A stretch of DNA of 64,000 nt from Prochlorococcus sp. MIT 0604 (GTDB lineage Bacteria > Cyanobacteriota > Cyanobacteriia > PCC-6307 > Cyanobiaceae), in assembly GCF_000757845.1 (NCBI RefSeq), contig NZ_CP007753.1:1178001-1242000 (forward strand). Direction: 5' to 3'. A program made the position numbers and the translations under genes. Positions 28,482 to 37,539 of this stretch are shown one piece after another (position 1 is the stretch's first letter; the number at the start of each line of letters is the position of its first letter). The notes below the pieces were generated by a model that was not told the DNA's origin, did no database searches, and worked only from the letters and a program-made list of their open reading frames with translations.

Positions 28482-29660
28482 ATGAAAATTAAATTTAAAA
28501 AAGCTATTATTAGATTCTTTATATATTTATTTTTAAGTTATTTATGGTTTTATTTTTCTTATTTATTTATTAGATATCGACCATCACCTTATTATGATAA
28601 TTTAAAAGAACTTTATTACAAAATCAAAAAAAAGCCAACTTTTGATTTAACCATAAATGAAAAAAGATCTTTTAATGCAACAAAAATAATTACAATTAAA
28701 AACGTTTATGATCTTGAAGTTAAAAGAGAAAAACTCAAAAATTTTATTTATGGAGAAAAGAAACTTATAGATCTTAAGAATTTAAAAATTGAAAAAAATA
28801 TAAAAGATAAAGTCTTTAATGGTTTAAATAATTTAGATAGGATCGATAAATTAATTTATGAAATGGAATCAGGCATAAACTCAATTTCATATCACTTTAA
28901 ACCACTAAATAAGAAAAATAAATTAATAATAATTCATGAAGGTAATAGAGGTAACTATTATTCTAAAAAAGAACTTGGGAATTTCAGTAATAGTAAAAAG
29001 GAAATAAATTATTTTCTTAAAAAAGGGTTTGATGTTTTTGCACTTTCTTTACCATTGCAAGGAATAAATAATAGACCCGAAGTATATGTAAAAAATATTG
29101 GAATTATAAAGTTAGACAAAACTTTTAAATTAAAATTTCTAGATCAAACTTATAAAAGCCATTTTATTAGATACTTTTTAGAGCCTATTGAAGCGCTTAC
29201 TGATTATGCAAAAAATTATTTTGATTTTGAAAATATTTCAATGGTAGGAATTTCTTCGGGAGGATGGGTGACTATGTTATCTTCAGCTACAAACGAAAAT
29301 ATTCAATTTAGTTTTTCTGTAGCAGGATCCTTACCATTAAGTTTGCAGAATAGTGATATTGGAAATTCAAAGGTTTTTTTTGAACAGATTGATCCATCAT
29401 TTTATAAAGAATTTAATTATTTAGATTTATATTTATTAAGTTCTACCACCACTAAAAATAAATACTTTACTCAAATATTTAACAAGCATGATAGTGTTAG
29501 ATTTAATGGAGAAAGATACAAACTTTATGAGAAAGATGTAAAAAAAATAGTTAAATATTTTGGATATGGTAACTTTGAAATATATATCGATGAAAATAAT
29601 TATGAACATAAAATATCAAGAAGAACATTAGATTACATTTTTAAAAAAATAAATTTATAA
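28482..29660 (+). CDS. Membrane-anchored alpha/beta-hydrolase-like protein, copy 2
   Basis: A 392-residue paralogue of the preceding gene, 4 bases downstream. It has an N-terminal anchor (IIRFFIYLFLSYLWFYFSYL) and the same ordered motifs: IIIHEGNRGN, ALSLPLQGINNRPEVYVKNI, the nucleophile elbow MVGISSGGWVTM, FNKHDSVRFNGERY and NNYEHKISRRTLDYI. The conserved Ser, Asp and His in both copies suggest retained catalysis, while the rest has diverged greatly, implying an old duplication or separate acquisition. I chose the ATG at 28482 because the earlier TTG overlaps copy 1 and adds nothing conserved. Confidence 0.65.
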   Translation: MKIKFKKAIIRFFIYLFLSYLWFYFSYLFIRYRPSPYYDNLKELYYKIKKKPTFDLTINEKRSFNATKIITIKNVYDLEVKREKLKNFIYGEKKLIDLKNLKIEKNIKDKVFNGLNNLDRIDKLIYEMESGINSISYHFKPLNKKNKLIIIHEGNRGNYYSKKELGNFSNSKKEINYFLKKGFDVFALSLPLQGINNRPEVYVKNIGIIKLDKTFKLKFLDQTYKSHFIRYFLEPIEALTDYAKNYFDFENISMVGISSGGWVTMLSSATNENIQFSFSVAGSLPLSLQNSDIGNSKVFFEQIDPSFYKEFNYLDLYLLSSTTTKNKYFTQIFNKHDSVRFNGERYKLYEKDVKKIVKYFGYGNFEIYIDENNYEHKISRRTLDYIFKKINL

Positions 29661-29733
29661 GGCAAGAATTAATTAATATTAGGACTTTTTGTATACCAAA
29701 TATTGATAAAATAGATTATATAACTTTTAAAAA

Positions 29734-30711
29734 ATGAAACATATAATTACTGGAGGTTTAGGTTTCATAGGGATAAATCTGGCAAAAGCACTAATAAAAA
29801 TGAACGAAGAAGTAGTAATTTTGGATAATTTTTCGAATAGCATAAATACTAAAGTTAAAAGTACATATTTATCAAATAAAATACAAATTATAGAAAGTAA
29901 TTTAGATATAAAAACAGAAGCTCTAAATGCCTTTGAGAAAGCTATTGGTTCAAATAAAGTTATAAATAATGTATGGCATCTAGCTGCAAACTCAAATATA
30001 CCTTCTGGAGTAAAGAATATCGAAGTAGATTTTAAAGACACTTTTTTAACTACTTTCAATAGTTTAGAAGCTTGCAAAATATTTAAAATAAAAAACTTTT
30101 ATTTTGCCTCTAGTTCAGCCATTTTCGGTGATCACAAATCAAAAATTATTAGTGAGAATGAAGGTCCTTTAATGCCATTATCAAATTATGGTGCCATGAA
30201 ATTAGCATCAGAGGCGTTATGCTTTGCAGCTTATGAAAATTTTTTAAACAACTTAAGAGTTTTTAGATTCCCAAATGTTGTTGGCTGCCCTGCAACACAT
30301 GGAGTAATTAAGGATTTCTTGAAAAAACTTGATAAGGACGAAAATTGTCTTAATGTGTTAGGGAATGGATACCAAGAAAAATCATACTTACATGTATCAG
30401 ATCTTATTAAAGCAATGATCTATTTATCAGATACAAATCTTAGAATTAATGACAACCCTATTTTTAATTTGGGGCCAAATAATGACTCAGTTAAAGTAAG
30501 TTGGATAGCAGAAAAAGTTGTGAAATACTACAAGCCAAACGCTAAAATAAAATATGGTTCTGAGAACAAAGGATGGCTTGGAGATGTCCCCAAATTTTTC
30601 TACGATACTACTAAAGCTAATGATTACGGGTGGAAAGCAAGTCTCTCTTCAGAAAAAGCAGTTTTGAAAGCTATTAAAGAAATAATTTCAGATCATAAAA
30701 AATTTATATAA
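29734..30711 (+). CDS. NAD-dependent epimerase/dehydratase
   Basis: A 325-residue extended SDR protein: ITGGLGFIGINLAKALIKMN at the NAD loop, HLAANSNIPSG, catalytic region FASSSAIFGD with SNYGAMKLASE (Tyr-x3-Lys) and RFPNVVGCPATHG. The last replaces the usual R-x-F-N-x-YGP, so substrate class is uncertain. It likely makes or modifies a nucleotide sugar for the adjacent GT2 transferase, which begins 10 bases downstream. Confidence 0.8.
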   Translation: MKHIITGGLGFIGINLAKALIKMNEEVVILDNFSNSINTKVKSTYLSNKIQIIESNLDIKTEALNAFEKAIGSNKVINNVWHLAANSNIPSGVKNIEVDFKDTFLTTFNSLEACKIFKIKNFYFASSSAIFGDHKSKIISENEGPLMPLSNYGAMKLASEALCFAAYENFLNNLRVFRFPNVVGCPATHGVIKDFLKKLDKDENCLNVLGNGYQEKSYLHVSDLIKAMIYLSDTNLRINDNPIFNLGPNNDSVKVSWIAEKVVKYYKPNAKIKYGSENKGWLGDVPKFFYDTTKANDYGWKASLSSEKAVLKAIKEIISDHKKFI

Positions 30712-30721
30712 GTTCAAAGAT

Positions 30722-31522
30722 ATGGAAAAAATCGATGCAATTATTTTAAGCTCAACCTTTAAAGAAGAATTAATTTACCTTGAAGAATTTTTAGATCACT
30801 GTTGCGAAATGTCTACAATTATAAATAAAAAATATGTAGTGAAACCATTAATAGTTTTTGAAAAATCAGAATCTGAAAAAGCAAAATACCTAATAGAAAT
30901 TTTCAATACAAAGTGTGGATTAAAACCTTTAATCTTAATTAATGATGAAGGGAGAGGTTTTTCTTCATGCCTCAACTATGGGATAAAAAATTCAGTTTCT
31001 AAGTATATCATTAGGCTAGATACTGATGATCGTTTATTAGCTAGACGTTTAGTAGATCAACTTAACTTAATGGAATCAAAAAATCTAGACATAAGTTCAG
31101 GATATATGATGAATCAAAATAATAAAGTCTTAAAGTATCCCAAAAATAATATTTCTCTAATTATCAGTACAATGCTTGGAACAAATCCAATAGCGCATCC
31201 ATCTATTTGCATAAATAGGAAAGTTCTATATTTGGAATATTCTGAGAATTTGACAAGAGCCGAGGATTTTGAATTATGGCTAAGACTTTTTTTATCAAGA
31301 GATTTAAATTGGGAATGCATTGGCGAGCCAATAACAAAATACAATGACTCTAATTCATTTAAAAAAGATAAAGAGAATGCACTTTTTCAAATAAAAATAA
31401 GAATTAAATATAGCTTAAAATATTTTTTTATTATAGTAATTTTAATTATTGGAATTTTTCCTAATATCCTCAGGATTATTTTTAAAAAAAATATATTATT
31501 AGCAATTAGAAGATTAATCTAA
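30722..31522 (+). CDS. GT2-family glycosyltransferase
   Basis: A 266-residue GT-A enzyme. The metal-binding DxD region is YIIRLDTDDRLL, the acceptor/base motif is RAEDFELWLR, and LINDEGRGFSSCLNYGIKNS is the usual donor-loop helix. One C-terminal hydrophobic helix (FFIIVILIIGIFPNILRIIF) probably tethers it to the inner membrane. It follows the epimerase at 10 bases and its stop overlaps that of the convergent fused heptose gene by 9 bases. The transferred sugar is unknown. Confidence 0.82.
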   Translation: MEKIDAIILSSTFKEELIYLEEFLDHCCEMSTIINKKYVVKPLIVFEKSESEKAKYLIEIFNTKCGLKPLILINDEGRGFSSCLNYGIKNSVSKYIIRLDTDDRLLARRLVDQLNLMESKNLDISSGYMMNQNNKVLKYPKNNISLIISTMLGTNPIAHPSICINRKVLYLEYSENLTRAEDFELWLRLFLSRDLNWECIGEPITKYNDSNSFKKDKENALFQIKIRIKYSLKYFFIIVILIIGIFPNILRIIFKKNILLAIRRLI

Positions 31523-32776
31523 AGATGTAATATTCAAAAATTTCATATTAAGGGATTTTGAGGCTTCTTCATCCCTCCAAGAATCACCAATCATAATAGA
31601 ATTTTTAAAATCTATATTTCTCTTAAAAGCTGCTTCAAGAAACATACCTGGCATTGGCTTCCTACAAAAGCAAAGCATTTTAAATGCCTTTATTTCATCA
31701 GTAAATCCAGCATGTGGATGATGCGGACAAAAATAAAATCCAGAGATTTTTAGTGACTCTTTCAAACAAAGATTTATTATTTGACCATTTAAATTTATTA
31801 CATCCTGACAACTAATATCTCCTCTAGATACTTGGGGTTGATTAGAAATAATTAAAACAAAATTATAATCTCTTGCTATTAAAGCTATTTTCTTAATTCT
31901 TCGACTAAGTAATTTAATATCTTTAGAAGTGTTTATATATTTATTATTAAGACATCTCAAAATAGTATTATCTCTATCAATAAAAAGCACTTTTTGTTTT
32001 TTCTTGTATGAGAATTTTTCAACAACATTATTAGAAATATCTTTTTGAACTTCCGAAAATCTTTTTGGTGTTCCCATATCCTTTAAATATTCTGAAGTAT
32101 TATATGAAAAAACTCGAGATCCCTTTAGGTGATTTTTTATTGCAATATCTTTGAAAAAACTAATTAATTTATTTTTATCATCGAATAAACTATTTTTAAT
32201 ATTATTCTTATTTACAATTGCAATCCCTGCATTTCCTAAATAGAAACTATCATCATTTGATTTTTCTGTTTTAAATTTAAAATCAAAAATAGATCCATTT
32301 GGGGATTCAATTATACAATCTGAATCATATGAATGATTTGTAAGATGGGTCACAATAGTAATTTCTGAATCATTATTTCTATGAAATTCACATAGCCTAC
32401 CTATATCTATATCAAAAATTATGTCGCCATTTAAGAAGATAAATTGTTCATGCAACTTATCAAGAATATCAATTAAACTTCCTGCCTCTCCTCGAGGATT
32501 TTCTTCTTTGAATATAAGTATAGATGAACTATATTTTTCTTCTAAAAAAATTTTAAAATTCTCAAATAATTCTGATTTATAACAAGTCAAAAAGATAAAG
32601 TTATCTATTCCATCTCTAGATAAAACAGAAATACTTCTTTCAAGAGTACTTTTGCCTTCAATTGGAATTAGTGGTTTTGGAATGCCATTACTAATAGTTG
32701 ATAATCTTGAGCCCCTTCCTCCTAATGTTATTACCGCTTGATTAATGAAATTTTTTTTATCCTTTAAATATCCCAT
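31514..32776 (-). CDS. Fused heptose-1-P nucleotidyltransferase and heptose-bisphosphate phosphatase (HddC-GmhB)
   Basis: A 420-residue bifunctional protein. Residues about 12-240 form a nucleotidyltransferase (VITLGGRGSRLSTISNGIPK, FLNGDIIFDIDI), like HddC, which makes GDP-D-glycero-alpha-D-manno-heptose. From about 262 a HAD phosphatase like GmhB follows: LFIDRDNTIL (nucleophile Asp), ISNQPQVSRGD, the zinc-site CPHHPHAGF ... CFCRKPMPGM and MIGDSWRDEEAS. Both sets of catalytic residues look intact. It ends the operon rfbA-rfbB-gmhA-hddA-this gene and overlaps hddA by 13 bases, giving a complete GDP-heptose route together with gmhA and hddA. Confidence 0.87.
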   Translation of the reverse strand: MGYLKDKKNFINQAVITLGGRGSRLSTISNGIPKPLIPIEGKSTLERSISVLSRDGIDNFIFLTCYKSELFENFKIFLEEKYSSSILIFKEENPRGEAGSLIDILDKLHEQFIFLNGDIIFDIDIGRLCEFHRNNDSEITIVTHLTNHSYDSDCIIESPNGSIFDFKFKTEKSNDDSFYLGNAGIAIVNKNNIKNSLFDDKNKLISFFKDIAIKNHLKGSRVFSYNTSEYLKDMGTPKRFSEVQKDISNNVVEKFSYKKKQKVLFIDRDNTILRCLNNKYINTSKDIKLLSRRIKKIALIARDYNFVLIISNQPQVSRGDISCQDVINLNGQIINLCLKESLKISGFYFCPHHPHAGFTDEIKAFKMLCFCRKPMPGMFLEAAFKRNIDFKNSIMIGDSWRDEEASKSLNMKFLNITSLD

Positions 32777-33753
32777 ATATCACATCCTTTTTTACTTAAA
32801 TTTACTTTTGATAATGAAAGATTCTTACTTCGCAGTTGACTCTCTTTTTGTGCAAGGTTGACGCCATCATATTTAACGAGGAAATATCCTCCTCCTCCCG
32901 CTCCAAGCAATTTTAAAGTTTTGAAGCCTAAATTATTAATTTCTTGCTCTATAGAAATTAATTCAGGATTTAGAACTCTATCCAATCTTTTTTTTCTATT
33001 CCAAGATTCTATGATTAATTCTTCTAACAAATCTACTAATTGTGTTTCTTCAAGAGTTTCAGAAATTTCAAAAAACTTTTTACAAATTTTTTGGATTTCA
33101 AGTATCTCAGAAAAAGAATCCTTAGATTCTTTAATTTTTTGAAGAGTAACAGAAGCTGATCTAGAGATGAATGTATTAATTAAATATAAATTTTCGGTAA
33201 AAGTTTTTACTACAGATTCAACTTTTTTTGAGGTTATAATGTTTACTTCTCCTTTAGGTTTAAAACTCAACATATTTATTCCTCCAAGAGCACACAAGTA
33301 TTGATCTTGTCTTCCAATAGGTAATCCCAAATCTTCAATTTCTATTTCGCAAGCAATTTTTGCTATTTGAGTATTATTTAATTCTTTGCCATTTAATTTT
33401 GAACCAGCCTTTAATAAGGCAACCGTAAAAGAAGAAGAGCTTGCTAAGCCAGTACCGATAATAATTTCTCCAAAGGATGCAAGCTCAACGGGTTTAGTAA
33501 AATTAAGTTTTTTAAAAACAGATCTTATAATTGGATGTGAAATTGATTCTAAATCTGAGTATTCTTCTCTAGAACTATAGTTTAGTAATCCTTTTTTTAT
33601 TTTTGGGTTTCTGAAACTTAAGATAACCCTTGAGTAACTTTCAATTGCAAAACCTAAACTTAGTCCAAGCCCATTATCTTTAACGAACCAATCCAAGTCA
33701 GAACCTCCACCTAATAAAGAAATTCTATAAGGGCACTTTGCAATATAAATCAT
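32764..33753 (-). CDS. hddA: D-glycero-alpha-D-manno-heptose 7-phosphate kinase-like (GHMP)
   Basis: A 329-residue GHMP-family kinase. It starts with the substrate loop KCPYRISLLGGGSDLDWFV, has the ATP-binding GEIIIGTGLASSSSFTVALLKAG and the C-terminal motif TLKLLGAGGGGYFLVKYD. This matches HddA-type kinases that phosphorylate C1 of heptose 7-phosphate; fucokinase-like relatives are possible, but the neighbours gmhA and the HddC-GmhB fusion decide the call. It overlaps gmhA by 4 bases and the next gene by 13, implying translational coupling. Confidence 0.88.
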   Translation of the reverse strand: MIYIAKCPYRISLLGGGSDLDWFVKDNGLGLSLGFAIESYSRVILSFRNPKIKKGLLNYSSREEYSDLESISHPIIRSVFKKLNFTKPVELASFGEIIIGTGLASSSSFTVALLKAGSKLNGKELNNTQIAKIACEIEIEDLGLPIGRQDQYLCALGGINMLSFKPKGEVNIITSKKVESVVKTFTENLYLINTFISRSASVTLQKIKESKDSFSEILEIQKICKKFFEISETLEETQLVDLLEELIIESWNRKKRLDRVLNPELISIEQEINNLGFKTLKLLGAGGGGYFLVKYDGVNLAQKESQLRSKNLSLSKVNLSKKGCDIWDI

Positions 33754-34370
33754 GCTATTAAATCATCGCAATTTCTTTTTTGTTCTTTAGGCATGCTAAT
33801 TTCTTCATTACTTAATTTATTAATTAATATTTGTTTTATATAGTGAAATAAAATCAATTGAGAATCCTCAGCCATTTCCATATCTTCAACATTAATATGA
33901 ATGGATAAGTCAACTATATTTTTCAAAGCACCTCCAGAATATCCAGTAATTGAGACGGTGTTGATTCCATAATTCATGGCTTTCCTCGCAGCTTTAACTA
34001 AATTCATTGAGTTTCCGCTACCTGATAGAAAAATTATTAAATCATTCTTTTGAATTCTAGTATTTATAAGCAGCTCATAAACTGATGAATAGTCTATATC
34101 GTTTGAGACAGCAGTTATGTAACAACCATTATCTGATAAGCAATTCATCCGTAAATTCTTATTTAAAATAGCAAATGTCTTAGAAAAGTCACCTACAATA
34201 TGATGAGCATTTGCAGCACTTCCTCCATTACCAAGAAGATGGACTTCCCCATCACCATTAATTTTCATTAGGAATTTCTCAATTAATATGTCAATATTTT
34301 TCTGATCAATTGAATAAATTGCCCTTAAAAGATTGTCACCATAGTTTCTCAAAGGGCTATTATTATTCAT
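33750..34370 (-). CDS. gmhA: Phosphoheptose isomerase
   Basis: A 206-residue SIS-domain isomerase converting sedoheptulose 7-phosphate to D-glycero-D-manno-heptose 7-phosphate. HLLGNGGSAANAHHIVGDFSK, LIFLSGSGNSMNLVKAARKA and a late EDSQLILFHYIKQIL containing the catalytic Glu-His region match GmhA. It is the first heptose gene of the operon, 38 bases after rfbB, and overlaps hddA by 4 bases. Confidence 0.91.
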   Translation of the reverse strand: MNNNSPLRNYGDNLLRAIYSIDQKNIDILIEKFLMKINGDGEVHLLGNGGSAANAHHIVGDFSKTFAILNKNLRMNCLSDNGCYITAVSNDIDYSSVYELLINTRIQKNDLIIFLSGSGNSMNLVKAARKAMNYGINTVSITGYSGGALKNIVDLSIHINVEDMEMAEDSQLILFHYIKQILINKLSNEEISMPKEQKRNCDDLIA

Positions 34371-34408
34371 AATTTAGCTTTTCTTGAATATTTATAATAT
34401 AGAGTTTT

Positions 34409-35503
34409 CTAAAGTCCTTGTCTAACCCCTTTGTAATGAGATCTCTCCATTGTATTTTTAACCCAATCTTGGTTACTCAAATACCATTTAACAGTATTCA
34501 ATAAACCTTGATCCAGATTAAATCTTGGTTCCCAATTAAGTTCTTTTTTAGCAAGAGATGTATCTAGAGCATATCGCTTATCATGTCCTGGTCTATCTTC
34601 AACAAAGATAATTAGTTCTCTGTATGAAATGTAAGAAGGTTTGATTTCATCTAACATATCGCACAATTTATAAACCAATTGTAAATTATCTAATTCTGAA
34701 TTACCACCAATACAATAAGAAAATCCTAATTTTCCTTTAAAAATTATCATCAAGATTGAATCCACATGATCTTCGACAAATAACCAGTCTCTTATATTCT
34801 TTCCCTCCCCATATATTGGAATACTCTCTTTATTTAAAGCTTTTATTATTGTAGAGGGAATTAATTTCTCTGGGAATTGGTATGGACCATAGTTATTACT
34901 ACAATTTGAAATAGTTACTGGGAGGCCAAATGTCTTAAACCAAGACATAACTATATGATCTGAAGATGCTTTACTTGCAGAATAAGGACTATTAGGAGCA
35001 TATTTTGATTTCTCAGAAAATTTACCTGTACTATTTAAACTTCCGTAAACCTCATCAGTGCTTACATGATGGAAATGAAATCGCCCTTTTCTTTTTTCAG
35101 GTAAGTTTTCCCAATATTTAAAACTAGATTCTAATAAATTAAAAGTCCCTATTATATTCTTCTCTATAAATAATCTGGGATTATCAATTGACCTGTCCAC
35201 ATGACTCTCAGCCGCTAAATGAATTATTATTTCCGGTTTAGAAATCTCAATTGCTTCCTCTACCAATTTATTATTGTATAAATCAACATTCAAATGAAAG
35301 TAATTAGGATATTTCTTATCAAGCAACTTTATTGACTCATAATTACTGCCAAAACCAACATAATCCAGATTATAAATAGTGTAATTTGTATTTTTTAATA
35401 GCTTAATGATTAAATTAGTACCTATAAAGCCAGCTCCGCCAGTGATCAATATGTTCTTATTAATTGATTCTGAATCAATTAATTCATCAAATAAAGAATC
35501 CAT
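34409..35503 (-). CDS. rfbB: dTDP-glucose 4,6-dehydratase
   Basis: A 364-residue extended SDR enzyme making dTDP-4-keto-6-deoxyglucose. ITGGAGFIGTNLIIKLLKNT is the NAD loop; HLAAESHVDRSIDNP, HHVSTDEVYGSL (Asp-Glu catalytic pair) and YSASKASSDHIV (Tyr-x3-Lys) are diagnostic. It carries about 17 extra N-terminal residues before the core. The partner rfbA is 61 bases upstream. No rfbC or rfbD is visible, so the product is probably diverted elsewhere than to rhamnose, or those genes lie outside the window. Confidence 0.94.
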   Translation of the reverse strand: MDSLFDELIDSESINKNILITGGAGFIGTNLIIKLLKNTNYTIYNLDYVGFGSNYESIKLLDKKYPNYFHLNVDLYNNKLVEEAIEISKPEIIIHLAAESHVDRSIDNPRLFIEKNIIGTFNLLESSFKYWENLPEKRKGRFHFHHVSTDEVYGSLNSTGKFSEKSKYAPNSPYSASKASSDHIVMSWFKTFGLPVTISNCSNNYGPYQFPEKLIPSTIIKALNKESIPIYGEGKNIRDWLFVEDHVDSILMIIFKGKLGFSYCIGGNSELDNLQLVYKLCDMLDEIKPSYISYRELIIFVEDRPGHDKRYALDTSLAKKELNWEPRFNLDQGLLNTVKWYLSNQDWVKNTMERSHYKGVRQGL

Positions 35504-35564
35504 TGAAAAGAATAATTTGACTAAAGTTTTTATTTAAATTTAATATTATAAAAAATTTAAATTT

Positions 35565-36458
35565 TTATTCTTTTAGTAACTCTATCAGATATTCGCCATA
35601 ACTACTTTTTTTTAATTTATTTCCTAGATGTAATAATTGTTTATCATCTATCCATCCAAATCTCCATGAAATTTCTTCAGGAGATCCTACTTTTAATCCC
35701 TGTCTATTTTCTATTGTTTTAATGAAAATATTAGCCTCTTGTAATGAATCAAAGGTTCCTGTATCAAACCAAGCAATTCCTCTTCCAAGTATTTGAACGT
35801 TTAAATTATTTTCTTTTAAATACAAATTATTTATATCTGTAATTTCGAACTCGCCTCTTGAAGAAAGTTTTAAAGTTTTAGCGTAATCAACGACTTTATT
35901 GGTATAAAAATATAATCCCGTAACTGCATAATGACTTTCGGGGTTAGAAGGTTTTTCTTGAATACTTAAGACATGTTTATTTTCATTGAAGTTTATAACT
36001 CCGTACCTTTCAGGATCTTTTACTTGATAACCAAAAATAGTAGCATTTGATAAATTTTTATTAACCATAATAAGTTGATTTATTAAATCACTTCCATACA
36101 AAAGATTATCTCCAAGTATCAAGGCACAGGGATTTCCATTTAAAAATTCTTCAGCAATCAAAAATGCTTGAGCAATTCCTTCTGGTTTTTTTTGAACTGC
36201 ATATTCAAATTTTATTCCCCATTGCTTACCATCATTTAATAATTTTTTAAAAGATTCTAAATCGTACTCAGAACATATAATTAAAATTTCTCTAATCCCA
36301 GCCATCATCAAAGTACTTATCGGGTAGTAAATCATTGGCTTATCATAAATAGGAATTAGTTGTTTACTTACCGATATAGTCAAAGGAGCTAATCTCGAAC
36401 CAGTACCTCCTGCGAGAATTATCCCTTTTCTATTTATATGATCTTTTTTATCTTTCAT
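35565..36458 (-). CDS. rfbA: Glucose-1-phosphate thymidylyltransferase
   Basis: A 297-residue nucleotidyltransferase making dTDP-glucose. KGIILAGGTGSRLAPLTISV with KQLIPIYDKPMIYYPIS forms the canonical N-terminus; LILGDNLLYG, SIQEKPSNPESHYAVTGLYF and IAWFDTGTFDSLQEA are RfbA signatures. First gene of the minus-strand operon; the 118 bases upstream face a divergent glycosyltransferase-like gene, so promoters of both lie there. Confidence 0.94.
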   Translation of the reverse strand: MKDKKDHINRKGIILAGGTGSRLAPLTISVSKQLIPIYDKPMIYYPISTLMMAGIREILIICSEYDLESFKKLLNDGKQWGIKFEYAVQKKPEGIAQAFLIAEEFLNGNPCALILGDNLLYGSDLINQLIMVNKNLSNATIFGYQVKDPERYGVINFNENKHVLSIQEKPSNPESHYAVTGLYFYTNKVVDYAKTLKLSSRGEFEITDINNLYLKENNLNVQILGRGIAWFDTGTFDSLQEANIFIKTIENRQGLKVGSPEEISWRFGWIDDKQLLHLGNKLKKSSYGEYLIELLKE

Positions 36459-36582
36459 AAAATTAATATTTCCTGTAAATTATACTTTTTAAAAGTTAAT
36501 CTTCTGAAGTAAAGTATTAAGATAAAAAACATTTAAAAATTCAAAACAAGTCATCATATTATCTTTTTATGGCAAATTGATT

Positions 36583-37476
36583 ATGCGTTTATTTAGATTA
36601 TTTTTTAATAGTAAAAATAATTTATTATGTTATTTATATAATAAAATTCCTCTATATATTTCTTCCAGACTTTATAAAATTTTCGGTAAAATTGATCGCT
36701 TTTTTGTTAATAGAAATAAAATTAATTATCCAATAAAAAACAAAAAAAATCTAAATATAGCTGTAATTGGGGTATTTCTTCAATATAAAAAAAATTATTT
36801 CAAACATTTATATAAAAGACTTTCAGAAACCAAATACCATAATGTTGACAGCTATTGGGTTCAATTGGGGAAATGCAAAACTCGAAATAAAGCTTTTTGT
36901 TGCTACATTAGCCCCACACCAAAGTTTAAAATTATAAGCGAAATGATTGAATATATAAAACAAGACAAAAAATATGATTATTTTGTAATTACTGACGATG
37001 ATTTCATCGTAAATAAAAATATTTTGGACGTAATGATCGACATAATGGTAACTAATAATATTTGCCTAGCGCAGCCATCAAGAAGTTTACTAGGCGAAGC
37101 AGGTCATCCTATTACAAGACAAATTCCAAATTTAAAATTTAGATTCACCAATTTTGTTGAAATTGGGCCATTATTTATTATTAGGAACGATTTATTAACA
37201 AAAATTCCATTATACCTAGAAGATTCACCACAAGGATTTGGATATGATTTGATATGGTTTGAAATGATAAAAAAATATAAAACTAAATTTGCAATAATTG
37301 ATTGCTGCATAGCTTCTCATGGCATGAGAAAGGTTGGAGAGACTTATAATCATGCGTCTTATCAAAATATGAAGAAAAAGCTTTTAAAAAATTATCCAAG
37401 TATAAAATTTATGGAAAATTATGATTCGGAAGGTAGAACCATTAAGTCTTGGCCAGTTGATAAAAAATATCTCTAA
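36583..37476 (+). CDS. Glycosyltransferase-like protein (resembles DUF707-type)
   Basis: A 297-residue protein I cannot assign firmly. It has a GT-A-like acidic site YFVITDDDFIVNKNIL, followed by LAQPSRSLLGEAGHPITRQI and FVEIGPLFIIRNDLLTKIPL, then SPQGFGYDLIWFEMI and CIASHGMRKVG. This order (acidic triplet, 'EI-P-F', 'G-D--W', 'H') resembles DUF707-like proteins, presumed glycosyltransferases. The ATG at 36583 is preferred to an in-frame TTG at 36577. A DegT aminotransferase gene follows 63 bases later. Confidence 0.6.
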   Translation: MRLFRLFFNSKNNLLCYLYNKIPLYISSRLYKIFGKIDRFFVNRNKINYPIKNKKNLNIAVIGVFLQYKKNYFKHLYKRLSETKYHNVDSYWVQLGKCKTRNKAFCCYISPTPKFKIISEMIEYIKQDKKYDYFVITDDDFIVNKNILDVMIDIMVTNNICLAQPSRSLLGEAGHPITRQIPNLKFRFTNFVEIGPLFIIRNDLLTKIPLYLEDSPQGFGYDLIWFEMIKKYKTKFAIIDCCIASHGMRKVGETYNHASYQNMKKKLLKNYPSIKFMENYDSEGRTIKSWPVDKKYL

Positions 37477-37539
37477 ACTATATAAATTATTAACGACTTA
37501 TAAATATTAATCATAAAATATATCAAAAAGTTTATTTAA

